From Aminobacter aganoensis (GTDB lineage Bacteria > Pseudomonadota > Alphaproteobacteria > Rhizobiales > Rhizobiaceae): 64,000 nucleotides of DNA. The stretch is from the NCBI RefSeq assembly GCF_014206975.1, contig NZ_JACHOU010000006.1:62001-126000 (forward strand), written 5' to 3'. Both the position numbers and the translations under genes were made by a program. The notes beneath the pieces were generated by a model that was given only the letters and a program-made list of their open reading frames with translations, made no database searches and was not told the origin of the DNA. The first letter of the stretch is position 1; each line of letters starts with the position of its first letter. Shown here in pieces: positions 1-7,836 of this stretch.

Positions 1-267
1 CGCTTCATCTACTGGAACATGAACTACCACGTCGAGCACCACATGTTCCCGATGGTGCCCTATCACGCGCTGCCCAGGCTGCACGAGATGATCAAGCACG
101 ACCTGCCGGCGCCATCTCAGTCCATGTGGGCCGGCTACCGCGAGATGCTGCCGGCCTTTCTCCGCCAGCTCAGGAACGAGGACTACTTCATCAAGCGCGA
201 GCTGCCGCCGACGGCGCGGCCCTACCGCGAGGAATTCCACAGCGAGGCAGCACTCGCCGCCCAATAG
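1..267 (+). CDS. Fatty acid desaturase-family membrane oxygenase, C-terminal part (5' truncated)
   Basis: The frame is open from the first base of the window and ends at a TAG, giving the last 88 residues of a protein whose start lies outside. The visible HxxHH box (H-V-E-H-H, about residues 10-14 of the fragment) is the third histidine box of membrane di-iron desaturases and hydroxylases, followed by a soluble tail. The next two genes encode a Rieske ferredoxin and a ferredoxin reductase on the same strand. The trio therefore resembles the MocD-MocE-MocF set linked to rhizopine catabolism and would form an electron chain feeding the di-iron oxygenase. The substrate cannot be read from the fragment. 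Confidence 0.8.
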   Translation, partial: RFIYWNMNYHVEHHMFPMVPYHALPRLHEMIKHDLPAPSQSMWAGYREMLPAFLRQLRNEDYFIKRELPPTARPYREEFHSEAALAAQ

Positions 268-337
268 CCTCCCAAGGCGCCCCACGGGGCGGCGGCCCCC
301 AGCCGCTCCGAATTCCTGAAATCCCAAAGAGAGAGAC

Positions 338-655
338 ATGAGCGACTGGATCGAGGCCTGCGCGGCCGACGACATCGACGAGGAAGACGTGCTCCGCTTC
401 GACCATGCGGGCCGCACCTTCGCCATCTACCGCAGCCCCGAGGACGAGTTCTTCGCCACCGACGGCTTGTGCACCCACGAACAGATCCACCTGTCGCAGG
501 GGCTGGTCATGGGCGACATCATCGAGTGCCCCAAGCACAACGGCCGTTTCAACTACAAGACCGGCGCCGCCCGCGGCGCGCCGGTCTGCGTCAACCTCCG
601 CACCTATCCGGTCAAGGTCGACGACGGCAAGGTCTTCATCCGGATGGCTGACTGA
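338..655 (+). CDS. mocE: MocE-type Rieske [2Fe-2S] ferredoxin
   Basis: This 105-residue protein carries the Rieske cluster ligands C45-x-H47 and C64-x2-H67 inside the typical CTH...CPKHNGRF context. It is a small soluble ferredoxin, not a large oxygenase subunit. The ATG is preceded by a purine-rich AAAGAGAGAG ribosome site. It sits 70 bp after the desaturase-like gene and its stop is 1 nt before the start of the reductase gene, so the three are likely co-transcribed. It probably carries electrons from the reductase to the upstream di-iron enzyme. Assignment to the MocE family is by length and neighbourhood. Confidence 0.88.
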   Translation: MSDWIEACAADDIDEEDVLRFDHAGRTFAIYRSPEDEFFATDGLCTHEQIHLSQGLVMGDIIECPKHNGRFNYKTGAARGAPVCVNLRTYPVKVDDGKVFIRMAD

Positions 656-656
656 C

Positions 657-1901
657 ATGACGGCAGGAATGGTCGCAGGAATGGTCATTGTCGGCGCCGG
701 CGAGTGCGGCACGCGCGCGGCCTTCGCCCTGCGCGAGGCAGGCTACGACGGCACCATCGCGCTGGTCGGCTCGGAAGCCCACCCGCCCTATGAGCGCCCG
801 CCGCTCTCCAAGGAGGCGATGACGGGCGAACAGGCGCCGTCGATCAAGACCATCGCCGATGCCGCGCGCCTGGCCGAACACCGCATCGACCTCAGGAATT
901 CGACCACGGTCCTTTCCATCGACCGGGCCAACCGCTCGGTGCGCCTCGCCGATGGCTCCGACCTCGCCTACGACAAGCTGCTGCTCGCCACCGGCGCCTT
1001 GCCACGCAAGCTGCCGCTCCAGGGAATGGGGGGTCGCTCGGTCTGTCTCCGCACGTTCGACGACGCGCTCCTGATCCGCCGGCACCTGCGCCAAGGCGTC
1101 CGCATCGCCATCGTCGGCGGCGGCTTCATCGGCCTAGAACTCGCCGCCTCGGCGCGCAAGCTCGGCGCCGATGTCACCGTCATCGAGGCCCAGCCCCGCA
1201 TCCTCATGCGCGGCGTGCCCGAGGAGATCGCCGCCGTCGTGCATCAGGCGCATGTCGCCGAGGGCGTCGAGATCGTCTGCGGCGACGGCATCGCTTCGAT
1301 GGAAGACGACGGCGAGACCGTGCGCATCGTCCTGTCGAGCGGCCGGACTGTCGTGGCCGACCTCGCCATCGTCGGCATCGGCGCCGTCCCCGTGACCGCG
1401 CTTGCCGAAACCGCCGGCCTTGCGCTCAACAACGGCATCTCCGTCGACGCCCGCCTGCGCACCAGCGACCCCCACGTCTTTGCCGCCGGCGACTGCTGCT
1501 CCTTCCCGCTCGCCGTCTATGGCGACCGCCGCGTCCGGCTGGAGGCCTGGCGCAGCGCCCAGGAACATGGCGCGCTCGCCGCCCGCAACATGCTCGGCGC
1601 CGAGGAAGCCCACGCCACCGTTCCCTGGTTCTGGTCCGACCAGTATGGCCTCACCCTGCAGATCGCCGGCCTGCCCGACGAAGGCGACCGCACCATCCGC
1701 CGCGATCTCGGCGACGGCGCCTTCATCCTGTTCCATCTCAAGGACGACGGCCGCCTCGTCGCCGCCAGCGGCATCGGCCCGGACAATGCCGTTGCCCGCG
1801 ACGTCAGGTTGGCCGAAATGTTGATCGCCAGGTCGGCCCGCCCCGATCTCGCCGCTCTGGCCTCGACCGCCGTCAAGCTGAAGAGCCTGCTTGCCGCCTG
1901 A
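657..1901 (+). CDS. NAD(P)H:ferredoxin reductase, FAD-dependent pyridine nucleotide-disulfide oxidoreductase family
   Basis: The 414-residue product starts with a GAGECG-type FAD dinucleotide fold within the first 20 residues. A second Rossmann motif (VGGGFIGLELAAS) for NAD(P)H lies near residue 150, and the late FAD motif FAAGDCC follows near residue 275. This is the layout of rubredoxin/ferredoxin reductases such as MocF, BphA4 and putidaredoxin reductase. The ATG at 657 lies 1 nt after the Rieske stop; in-frame ATGs at 669 and 681 are alternatives. The frame is open far upstream through the Rieske gene, but that part is a shadow. Its role is to reduce the Rieske ferredoxin encoded just before it. 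Confidence 0.88.
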   Translation: MTAGMVAGMVIVGAGECGTRAAFALREAGYDGTIALVGSEAHPPYERPPLSKEAMTGEQAPSIKTIADAARLAEHRIDLRNSTTVLSIDRANRSVRLADGSDLAYDKLLLATGALPRKLPLQGMGGRSVCLRTFDDALLIRRHLRQGVRIAIVGGGFIGLELAASARKLGADVTVIEAQPRILMRGVPEEIAAVVHQAHVAEGVEIVCGDGIASMEDDGETVRIVLSSGRTVVADLAIVGIGAVPVTALAETAGLALNNGISVDARLRTSDPHVFAAGDCCSFPLAVYGDRRVRLEAWRSAQEHGALAARNMLGAEEAHATVPWFWSDQYGLTLQIAGLPDEGDRTIRRDLGDGAFILFHLKDDGRLVAASGIGPDNAVARDVRLAEMLIARSARPDLAALASTAVKLKSLLAA

Positions 1902-1992
1902 TTTTTCGGGGCAGGCCGCTTGAGAATCGGTCCCGTTTCCTGGACTCTGGACCGCGTCGGGGTACCTGCCCCGACTGCGGAGGTGCCAGGAA

Positions 1993-3012
1993 ATGCCGGT
2001 CAGCGAATTCGGTCGGATGCCCGACGGATCGACGGTGGAAGCGATCAGCATCGCCGCCGAGGGCATCGAGGCCAGGGTCCTCACCTTCGGCGCCACGCTT
2101 GCCGATCTCGTGGTCGCCACGCCAGCCGGCCGGCGCTCGGTGATCCTTGGCTTCGACGATCTCGACGGTTATCTCGCCCATGGCGCCTATTTCGGCGCCA
2201 TCGCCGGCCGCTGCGCCAACCGCATCGCCGGTGGCCGCTTCAGCCTCGACGGCATCCAGCACCAGCTCGACGTCAACGAGGCCGGCCGCACCCATCTGCA
2301 CGGCGGTGGCGACGGCTTCTTCCGCCGCAACTGGACGATCGTCGATGCCAGCGAAAACTCGGTGTTGCTCGGCCTGACCTCTCCCGACGGCGACCAGGGC
2401 TATCCCGGCAGGGTCATCGTCACCTGCCGCTATTCGCTCGACAAGGGCCGGCTGCGCATCGCGCTCGGCGGCCGCACCGACGCCCCGACCCTGATGAACC
2501 TCGCGCCGCACGCCTACTTCAACCTCGACGGCTCGGGCTCGATCCTCGACCACCGTCTCAGGATCGCCGCCGAGGCGTATACGCCCGTCGATATGGCCGG
2601 CATCCCCACCGGCGAGGTTCTGGCGGTAGACGACACCGTCTTCGATTTCCGCGACCTGCGCCCCATCCGCAACGGCCCGGGCGGCGCGCACAGCACCTAC
2701 GACCACAATTTCGTGCTCGCCATGCAACCGGCGCCCGAGCCATGGCATGCCGCCCGGCTGGAAGGCCCCCGATCCGGCATCCGCCTCGACCTCTGGACCA
2801 CCGAGCCCGGCCTGCAGTTCTACGACGGCGCGTTCCTGCCGGTCGCCCCGCTTTTGCGCGGCGGCATCGAACCCGTCCGCTTCGGCGCGCTCTGCCTCGA
2901 GCCGCAACGTTTCCCCGATGCGGCCAACCATCCGCATTTTCCGAGCGCCGTGCTCAGGCCCGACGAGATCTACTCGCAGGTGACCGAATACAGGTTCTCG
3001 AGGGTGGAGTGA
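1993..3012 (+). CDS. galM: Aldose 1-epimerase (galactose mutarotase)
   Basis: The 339-residue length matches GalM. Family landmarks are visible in order: the NRIAGGRF segment near residue 75, the LHGG histidine near 97, PHAYFNL near 175, a DHNF motif near 239 and the GLQFYDG / LCLEPQ block near residues 275-302, which supplies the catalytic glutamate. The enzyme interconverts alpha and beta anomers of aldoses. A GGAGG site lies 9 nt before the ATG. It stands alone between the ferredoxin reductase and an intergenic palindromic element, with no sugar-catabolic neighbours in the window. Confidence 0.9.
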   Translation: MPVSEFGRMPDGSTVEAISIAAEGIEARVLTFGATLADLVVATPAGRRSVILGFDDLDGYLAHGAYFGAIAGRCANRIAGGRFSLDGIQHQLDVNEAGRTHLHGGGDGFFRRNWTIVDASENSVLLGLTSPDGDQGYPGRVIVTCRYSLDKGRLRIALGGRTDAPTLMNLAPHAYFNLDGSGSILDHRLRIAAEAYTPVDMAGIPTGEVLAVDDTVFDFRDLRPIRNGPGGAHSTYDHNFVLAMQPAPEPWHAARLEGPRSGIRLDLWTTEPGLQFYDGAFLPVAPLLRGGIEPVRFGALCLEPQRFPDAANHPHFPSAVLRPDEIYSQVTEYRFSRVE

Positions 3013-3020
3013 GAAGGACG

Positions 3021-3148
3021 CCCCTCACCCACCCTCCGCTACGCTCGGGTGACCTCTCCCGCTGGGGAGAGGAGATCTGAGGCGCCGCCGCTCTTCCTCT
3101 TCTCCCCAATGGGGAGAAGGTGGCCGCGAAGCGGCCGGATGAGGGGGG
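3021..3148. repeat. Intergenic palindromic repeat element between convergent genes
   Basis: Three nested inverted repeats follow one another: CCTCTCCC/GGGAGAGG (3053-3072), CTTCTCCCC-AAT-GGGGAGAAG (3099-3119) and GGCCGC-GAA-GCGGCC (3122-3136). The ends carry CCCCTCA and its complement TGAGGGG. The organisation is like the short palindromic intergenic elements (RIME/REP-like) dispersed in rhizobial genomes. It lies between the convergent galM and serine hydrolase genes and may also stop transcription from both sides. The copy number elsewhere in the genome is unknown. Confidence 0.7.
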
Positions 3149-3169
3149 CAGCCTGCTCGAAGCCGCCCC

Positions 3170-4348
3170 TCAGACCCGCGCGCAGATCGCCTCGAAGAAC
3201 GCGACATTGTCGAGGTCGAGCGGATCGTCCACCGGCAGCGGCTGCGACGACATCTTGGAGATCACCACCTCGGCCTTGGGATCGACATAGATCCACTGGC
3301 CATGAATGCCTATGCCGCAATAGGCGCCGCTGGCATTGGCGCTCTGGTACCATTTGTTGCGGTAACGCCCCTGGGCAAACAGGTTGGTCATCGTGCCACG
3401 CTGCCAGGCTGCAGCGTCGCCGCCGTGGATCGTGTCCTCGACCCAGGCCTGCGGCACGATCCGCCCGCCATCCGACGAGCCACCCTGACGCATCATCTCG
3501 CCGACGCGGGCAAGGTCGCGCACCGCAACCGAAACGCCACCCGCCGCACGCGCCGAGCCTTCCTTGTCAACGGTCACGAAACCATCGCGCCTGGCGCCCA
3601 GCGGTTGCCACAGCGTCTCCGACATCAGCTCGGCGTAGCGTTGGCCCGACGCACGCTCGACGATGATGCCGAGCAGGTCGGAATTGGGCGAGCGGTAGCG
3701 GAAGGTTTTTCCGTGCGGCTCATCGAGTTGCTGCAGCGAAACGAGGAACTCGCGCAGCGATTCCGCCCCGCCGCCCGGGTTCCACATCGTGGCGCGGCGA
3801 TAGCGCGCAAACAGGCTTTCGGGATCGAGATAGGCCTCCTCGAAGTCGAGGCTGACGGTCATGTCGAGCACATGCCGCACGGTGGCGTTGCCATAGACCG
3901 AGCCTGCCGCTTCCGGCACGTAGTCGGTCACCGGCGCGTTCGGGTCGAGCTTGCCCTCGCCTTCGAGGCTACCTGCCAGGATCGCCGTCAGCGACTTCGA
4001 GATCGAGAAGATGATGTGCCGCGCATCGGGCGTCATCGTCGGCGCGAACCAGTCGCCGACGAAACGGCCCTTCTTCATCACCGCCAGCGCATCGGTCGAC
4101 GAGCGCGAGAGAAACCCGGCGACGGTTTCCTCATTCCCGTCGATCGCCATTCTCTCGTCGAGCAACCCGCCAAGGTCGATCGGTGCATCCTCGACCAGGC
4201 CTTCGCGCGCAGCGATGCGCGCGCTCGGCACCATCTCGCCGGCGTTCTGGAACGACCAGCTGTTGTAAGGCTGCTCGCGCCAGTTCCCCAGGCTCACCTC
4301 CTTGCGGGCGAAGCCGAACATGCGCTCAAACGCGGTGGATGACATCAT
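3170..4348 (-). CDS. Serine hydrolase, beta-lactamase class C / 6-aminohexanoate-dimer-hydrolase-like
   Basis: The 392-residue protein has the SxxK nucleophile motif S115-I-S-K118 and a Tyr motif Y218-R-S-P-N-S-D, the arrangement of class C beta-lactamases, EstB esterases and NylB-type amide hydrolases. No signal peptide is visible, so it is probably cytoplasmic, which argues against antibiotic defence. The ATG at 4348 follows AAGGAA; a second ATG lies directly after it. A related gene (4373-5569) ends 24 nt upstream, and both follow ABC uptake genes on the same strand. Hydrolysis of an imported amide or ester is the most likely role; the exact substrate is unknown. Confidence 0.85.
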   Translation of the reverse strand: MMSSTAFERMFGFARKEVSLGNWREQPYNSWSFQNAGEMVPSARIAAREGLVEDAPIDLGGLLDERMAIDGNEETVAGFLSRSSTDALAVMKKGRFVGDWFAPTMTPDARHIIFSISKSLTAILAGSLEGEGKLDPNAPVTDYVPEAAGSVYGNATVRHVLDMTVSLDFEEAYLDPESLFARYRRATMWNPGGGAESLREFLVSLQQLDEPHGKTFRYRSPNSDLLGIIVERASGQRYAELMSETLWQPLGARRDGFVTVDKEGSARAAGGVSVAVRDLARVGEMMRQGGSSDGGRIVPQAWVEDTIHGGDAAAWQRGTMTNLFAQGRYRNKWYQSANASGAYCGIGIHGQWIYVDPKAEVVISKMSSQPLPVDDPLDLDNVAFFEAICARV

Positions 4349-4372
4349 GGACTTTCCTTGCTGTGGCAGTGT

Positions 4373-5569
4373 TCAGGCGAGCGCGTCGGCAATCGCGTGG
4401 ACGGCCTTGAGCGTCGCCACCGAATAGGCGACGGAGGTGAATTCGGGCCAGGTCGACAGCTTCACCGTCACCATCCTCGTGTCCCAGTCGATATGGATCA
4501 GTTGCCCGAACACGCCGCGGCACATCAGCGCCCGCGAGCGCGGATCCTCGATCCAGAACTGGTTGCGGTAGCTGCCCTCCGGCATCGACGTGCTGAAGTT
4601 CGGGCCGTGCGTACCGTTCCGCGTCTCGGCGATCCAGTCGGCAGGAACGATCCCGGCGCCGTCCTCGAGGATCGTCTGGCCGAAGCGGGCGTAGTCGCGC
4701 AGCGTCGCGTTGAAGCCGCCGTCGGCAAGCGCGTAGCCGGCGCTGTCGACGGTGAAGAATGCGCTCTCTTCGGCGCCGATCTTCTGCCACAGCTCTTCCG
4801 AGACCAGCTGCGCCAGCCGCTTGCCGGTCGCCCGCTCCATGACGAAGGCGAGAACGTCGGTCTCGATCGAGCGGTATTCGAAGGCAGCGCCATGCGGCCG
4901 CGTCGTCCCGGTCAGGCGTTGGATCAGCTCGAACACATGCCGCGGCCACCTGAAACTGGGGTCGGTGCCAGACGGAACCGGCTTCCAGCCGCAGGCGACG
5001 TCGACCTGGCCGATGTCGGAATAGGGATCGGTATAGGCCTCGCTGAAACGGACGCCGGTGGTCATGTCCAGCACGTGCTGGACCGTCGCCCCGTTCCAGC
5101 CGGTCGTTGCCAGTTCGGGAATATAGTCGGTCACCAGCTTCTTCGGGTCGACGATGCCGCGCCCCGCGAGGATGCCGAACACCGTGCCGGTCACCGACTT
5201 CGCCACTGATTGCGACAGATGCGGCGTCCGCTCGGTCATGCCGTTGAAGTAGCGCTCATAGGCGATCTTGCCTTCCTTGAGCACGATGAAGCCGTCGGTG
5301 TAGCTCTCGTCGAGCAAGCCGGACAATGTTGCAGGATTGCCCGCGCTGTCGCTCACCGCCAGGCTGTCTAGGTCGACCTCGGCGCGCGGCAATTGCCGCA
5401 CCGGTCCCTCGCCGCGCCACACCTCGACGGTCGGCACGATCTCGCGGACGTGCTGGAACGCCCAGCGGTTCCACGGCGGCATGTCCCACGCCGCCTTCGG
5501 CACCGGAATGGCCGGCGGCGAGCCTTGCATGATGGGGGGCACATTTTCGCTGTTGCGGTAGGAGCTCAT
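4373..5569 (-). CDS. Serine hydrolase, beta-lactamase class C / NylB-like (paralogue of the next gene)
   Basis: The 398-residue protein carries SxxK (S121-V-A-K124) and a YRSIETD motif near residue 223. It aligns over its length with the neighbouring 392-residue hydrolase, so the two look like a tandem duplication that has since diverged. The start at 5569 is chosen because AGGG lies 8 nt upstream; an upstream in-frame ATG at 5626 would add an arginine-rich stretch that looks non-coding. There is no signal peptide. It lies 68 nt downstream of a solute-binding protein gene in what looks like one minus-strand operon. A cytoplasmic amidase or esterase acting on the transported compound fits best. 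Confidence 0.85.
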   Translation of the reverse strand: MSSYRNSENVPPIMQGSPPAIPVPKAAWDMPPWNRWAFQHVREIVPTVEVWRGEGPVRQLPRAEVDLDSLAVSDSAGNPATLSGLLDESYTDGFIVLKEGKIAYERYFNGMTERTPHLSQSVAKSVTGTVFGILAGRGIVDPKKLVTDYIPELATTGWNGATVQHVLDMTTGVRFSEAYTDPYSDIGQVDVACGWKPVPSGTDPSFRWPRHVFELIQRLTGTTRPHGAAFEYRSIETDVLAFVMERATGKRLAQLVSEELWQKIGAEESAFFTVDSAGYALADGGFNATLRDYARFGQTILEDGAGIVPADWIAETRNGTHGPNFSTSMPEGSYRNQFWIEDPRSRALMCRGVFGQLIHIDWDTRMVTVKLSTWPEFTSVAYSVATLKAVHAIADALA

Positions 5570-5637
5570 GGCATCACCCTCGCGCTGTCGGCGTTTGCGG
5601 GGTTCGGCGCGGACGCCGAACCCCATCTACGAAATGC

Positions 5638-6672
5638 CTACTTCTGCAGGTCGGTCCAGATCCTGGTGTAGAGCGCGTCGGCCTCCGGCGAGCACATCAG
5701 CGACATTGTGCCATGTGCCTTGCTGGCCTCCGGAATGACGATCTCCGGTGCATCCTTCATGTCGTCAGGCATGAATTTCTCCGATCCCGCGACGCCGTTG
5801 GCATAGCGGTGGAACGCCGAAAGCCCGGCCGCGATTTCAGGGTCCATGATGAAGTTCTGGAACAGCTTGGCGTTCTCGACGTTCGCGGCATCCTTGAGCA
5901 CGACCACGTTGTCGCTCCAGTAGGTGAAACCTTCCTTGGGATAACCGAACTGCACGTCCGGGCGCTCCAGCCGGATGCGCAGTCCTGCGCCGTTCCAGGT
6001 GCTCGAGGCCTTGAAGTCGCCCGCCTTCATCTTGTCCACGGCGCCATATTCCATGGCGATCCAGTTCGGCTTGGCGGCCACCAGCAGGTCGCGCGCCTTC
6101 TTCAGCACGTCCTTGTCGGTGGTGCACTGCTCGCCGCCGACGTAACGGACAGCAGCAGTCACCACGTCCTTCATTTCTGGAACGACGTTGACCTTGCCCT
6201 TCAGCTCCTCGGGCGTCTCGAAGATGACCTTCCAGGTGTTGATGTCGCCCTTGTAGACGCCGGTATCGACGACGACGCCGACAGTGCCCCAGGCCCATGG
6301 CACCGAATACTTGCGGCCCGGGTCGAAGCTCGGATCGGCCCATTCGGCTGCGACGTTCTTGAAGTTCTCCATGCCGCCGGGATTGGTCTCCAGCAGCAGG
6401 CCTTCGTTGATCCAGATCGGCAGATGCGTCTGCGACGGCACCACGATGTCGAAGCCGCTGCCGCCCTGGCGCGCCTTGGCGAGCGCGGTCTCGTTCGAGT
6501 CGTAGTCGGTGACAGTCACCTTGACCTGGTATTTGTCCTCGAACTTCTTGATGACCTCGGGGTTGGTGTAGTTGCCCCAGTTGTAGATGTTGAGCTGGCC
6601 TTCGGCGCGGCCGAGGCCGGTGGCCGCAAGCAGCGCGATCGCCGCGACAGTGGTGGACATAAATGGTTTCAC
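5638..6672 (-). CDS. Polyamine-type ABC transporter periplasmic solute-binding protein (second copy)
   Basis: The 344-residue product starts at a GTG with AAGGAG 7 nt upstream; the longer open frame to 6771 contains the hairpin at 6727-6761 and is not credible. A Sec signal peptide (hydrophobic STTVAAIALLAATGLGRAEG) precedes the mature start QLNIYNWGNY, the classic beginning of PotD/PotF spermidine/putrescine-binding proteins. It is a close tandem paralogue of the protein at 6785-7822, with co-linear motifs throughout (YNWGNY, VTVTDYDSNETALAK, GGEQCTTDKD). Both copies keep two cysteines. It would deliver ligand to the permeases encoded upstream. Confidence 0.9.
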   Translation of the reverse strand: MKPFMSTTVAAIALLAATGLGRAEGQLNIYNWGNYTNPEVIKKFEDKYQVKVTVTDYDSNETALAKARQGGSGFDIVVPSQTHLPIWINEGLLLETNPGGMENFKNVAAEWADPSFDPGRKYSVPWAWGTVGVVVDTGVYKGDINTWKVIFETPEELKGKVNVVPEMKDVVTAAVRYVGGEQCTTDKDVLKKARDLLVAAKPNWIAMEYGAVDKMKAGDFKASSTWNGAGLRIRLERPDVQFGYPKEGFTYWSDNVVVLKDAANVENAKLFQNFIMDPEIAAGLSAFHRYANGVAGSEKFMPDDMKDAPEIVIPEASKAHGTMSLMCSPEADALYTRIWTDLQK

Positions 6673-6726
6673 AGCGGGACTCCTTTTTATTGAGCTGTGA
6701 CTACCCTGCCAGCGGCAGGCTAAACG

Positions 6727-6761
6727 CTTGTCGCAGCCGGATGTGATCCGGCTGCGACAAG
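6727..6761 (-). promoter_or_regulatory. Perfect 16-bp intercistronic hairpin between the two solute-binding protein genes
   Basis: Two 16-nt arms, CTTGTCGCAGCCGGAT and its exact complement, are separated by GTG. No strong U-run follows on the minus strand. It could be a partial terminator or an mRNA-end stabiliser giving different levels of the two binding proteins. Confidence 0.65.
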
Positions 6762-6784
6762 TCCTTGGCAAATCCGGGCAGAAC

Positions 6785-7822
6785 CTACTTCTGCAGTTCG
6801 GTCCAGATCTTGGTGTAGAGCGCCGTCACTTCCGGCGCGCATGTCTGCAGGATTTCGCCGTTCTTCTTGAACTCTTCCGGCACCACGACTTCCGGCGCCG
6901 AGGTCATGTCGACCGGCATGAACTTCTCCGACCCGGCGATGCCGTTGGCATAGCGGTGGAAGGCCGAGTTCATCGCCGCGTTTTCCGGATCCATCATGAA
7001 ATTCTGGAACAGCTTGGCGTTGTCGACGTTCTTGGCTTCCTTCAGCACCACGACGTTGTCGGACCAGTACTGGAAGCCCTCGACCGGATAGCCGTAATGG
7101 ATGGCCGGGTTCTTGAGGCGCTGACGCAGCGCCGAGCCGTTCCAGTCGCTGGTCGCCTTGAAGTCGCCGGCGCCCATCTTCTCGATGGTGTTGTATTCCA
7201 TGGCGATCCAGTTCGGCTTGGCGGCAACGAGCACGTCGCGCACCTTCTTCAGCACGTCCTTGTCGCCGGTGCACTGCTCGCCGCCGACATACTTGATCGC
7301 GGCATGGATCACGTCGTTCATCTCGGGAACGACGTTGACCTTGCCCTTCAGCTCGTCAGGCGTGTCGAAGACGATCTTCCAGGTGTTGATGTCGCCCTTG
7401 TAGTCGTCGGTATTGACGACCACGCCGACTGTGCCCCATGCCCACGGCACGGTGTATTTGCGGCCGGGATCGAAGGCCGGATTGGCCCATTCGGGCGCCA
7501 CGTTCTTGAAGTTCTCCATGCCGCCCGGATTGGTCTCGAGCACCAGGCCTTCCTGGACCCAGATCGGCACGTAGGTCTGCGACGGCATGGCGACGTCGAA
7601 GCCGTGGCCGCCCTGGCGCACCTTGGCCAGTGCGGTGTCGTTCGAATCGTAGTCGGTCACCGTCACCTTGACGTCGAACTGCTTCTCGAACTTCTTGATC
7701 ATGTCGGGGCTGATGTAGTTGCCCCAGTTGTAGATGTTGAGTTCGCCGGCGGCGGAAGCCAGGCTGGTCGAGGCGAGCAGCGCAAGGCCGGCAGCCATCG
7801 ACATGGATTTCAGGTTCATCAT
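6785..7822 (-). CDS. Polyamine-type ABC transporter periplasmic solute-binding protein (first copy)
   Basis: The 345-residue protein begins MMNLKSMSMAAGLALLAS, a Sec signal ending near ASAAG, followed by ELNIYNWGNY typical of spermidine/putrescine-binding proteins (bacterial SBP family 8). A GGGAGTGG ribosome site precedes the start. It lies 14 nt after the inner-membrane permease gene, completing an ATPase-permease-permease-binding protein set. A near copy follows after a hairpin. Polyamine-like cationic ligands are an inference from family and from the linked acetylpolyamine deacetylase. Confidence 0.9.
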   Translation of the reverse strand: MMNLKSMSMAAGLALLASTSLASAAGELNIYNWGNYISPDMIKKFEKQFDVKVTVTDYDSNDTALAKVRQGGHGFDVAMPSQTYVPIWVQEGLVLETNPGGMENFKNVAPEWANPAFDPGRKYTVPWAWGTVGVVVNTDDYKGDINTWKIVFDTPDELKGKVNVVPEMNDVIHAAIKYVGGEQCTGDKDVLKKVRDVLVAAKPNWIAMEYNTIEKMGAGDFKATSDWNGSALRQRLKNPAIHYGYPVEGFQYWSDNVVVLKEAKNVDNAKLFQNFMMDPENAAMNSAFHRYANGIAGSEKFMPVDMTSAPEVVVPEEFKKNGEILQTCAPEVTALYTKIWTELQK

Positions 7823-7836
7823 TCCACTCCCGTTGA

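Noticed and set aside
3170-5569. Beta-lactam resistance genes
   Set aside because: The SxxK proteins lack signal peptides and sit behind an importer, so an antibiotic target is unlikely.
6673-6771. N-terminal extension of the second binding protein to 6771
   Set aside because: It would cover the perfect hairpin and place an arginine-rich stretch before the signal peptide; the GTG at 6672 has a strong ribosome site.
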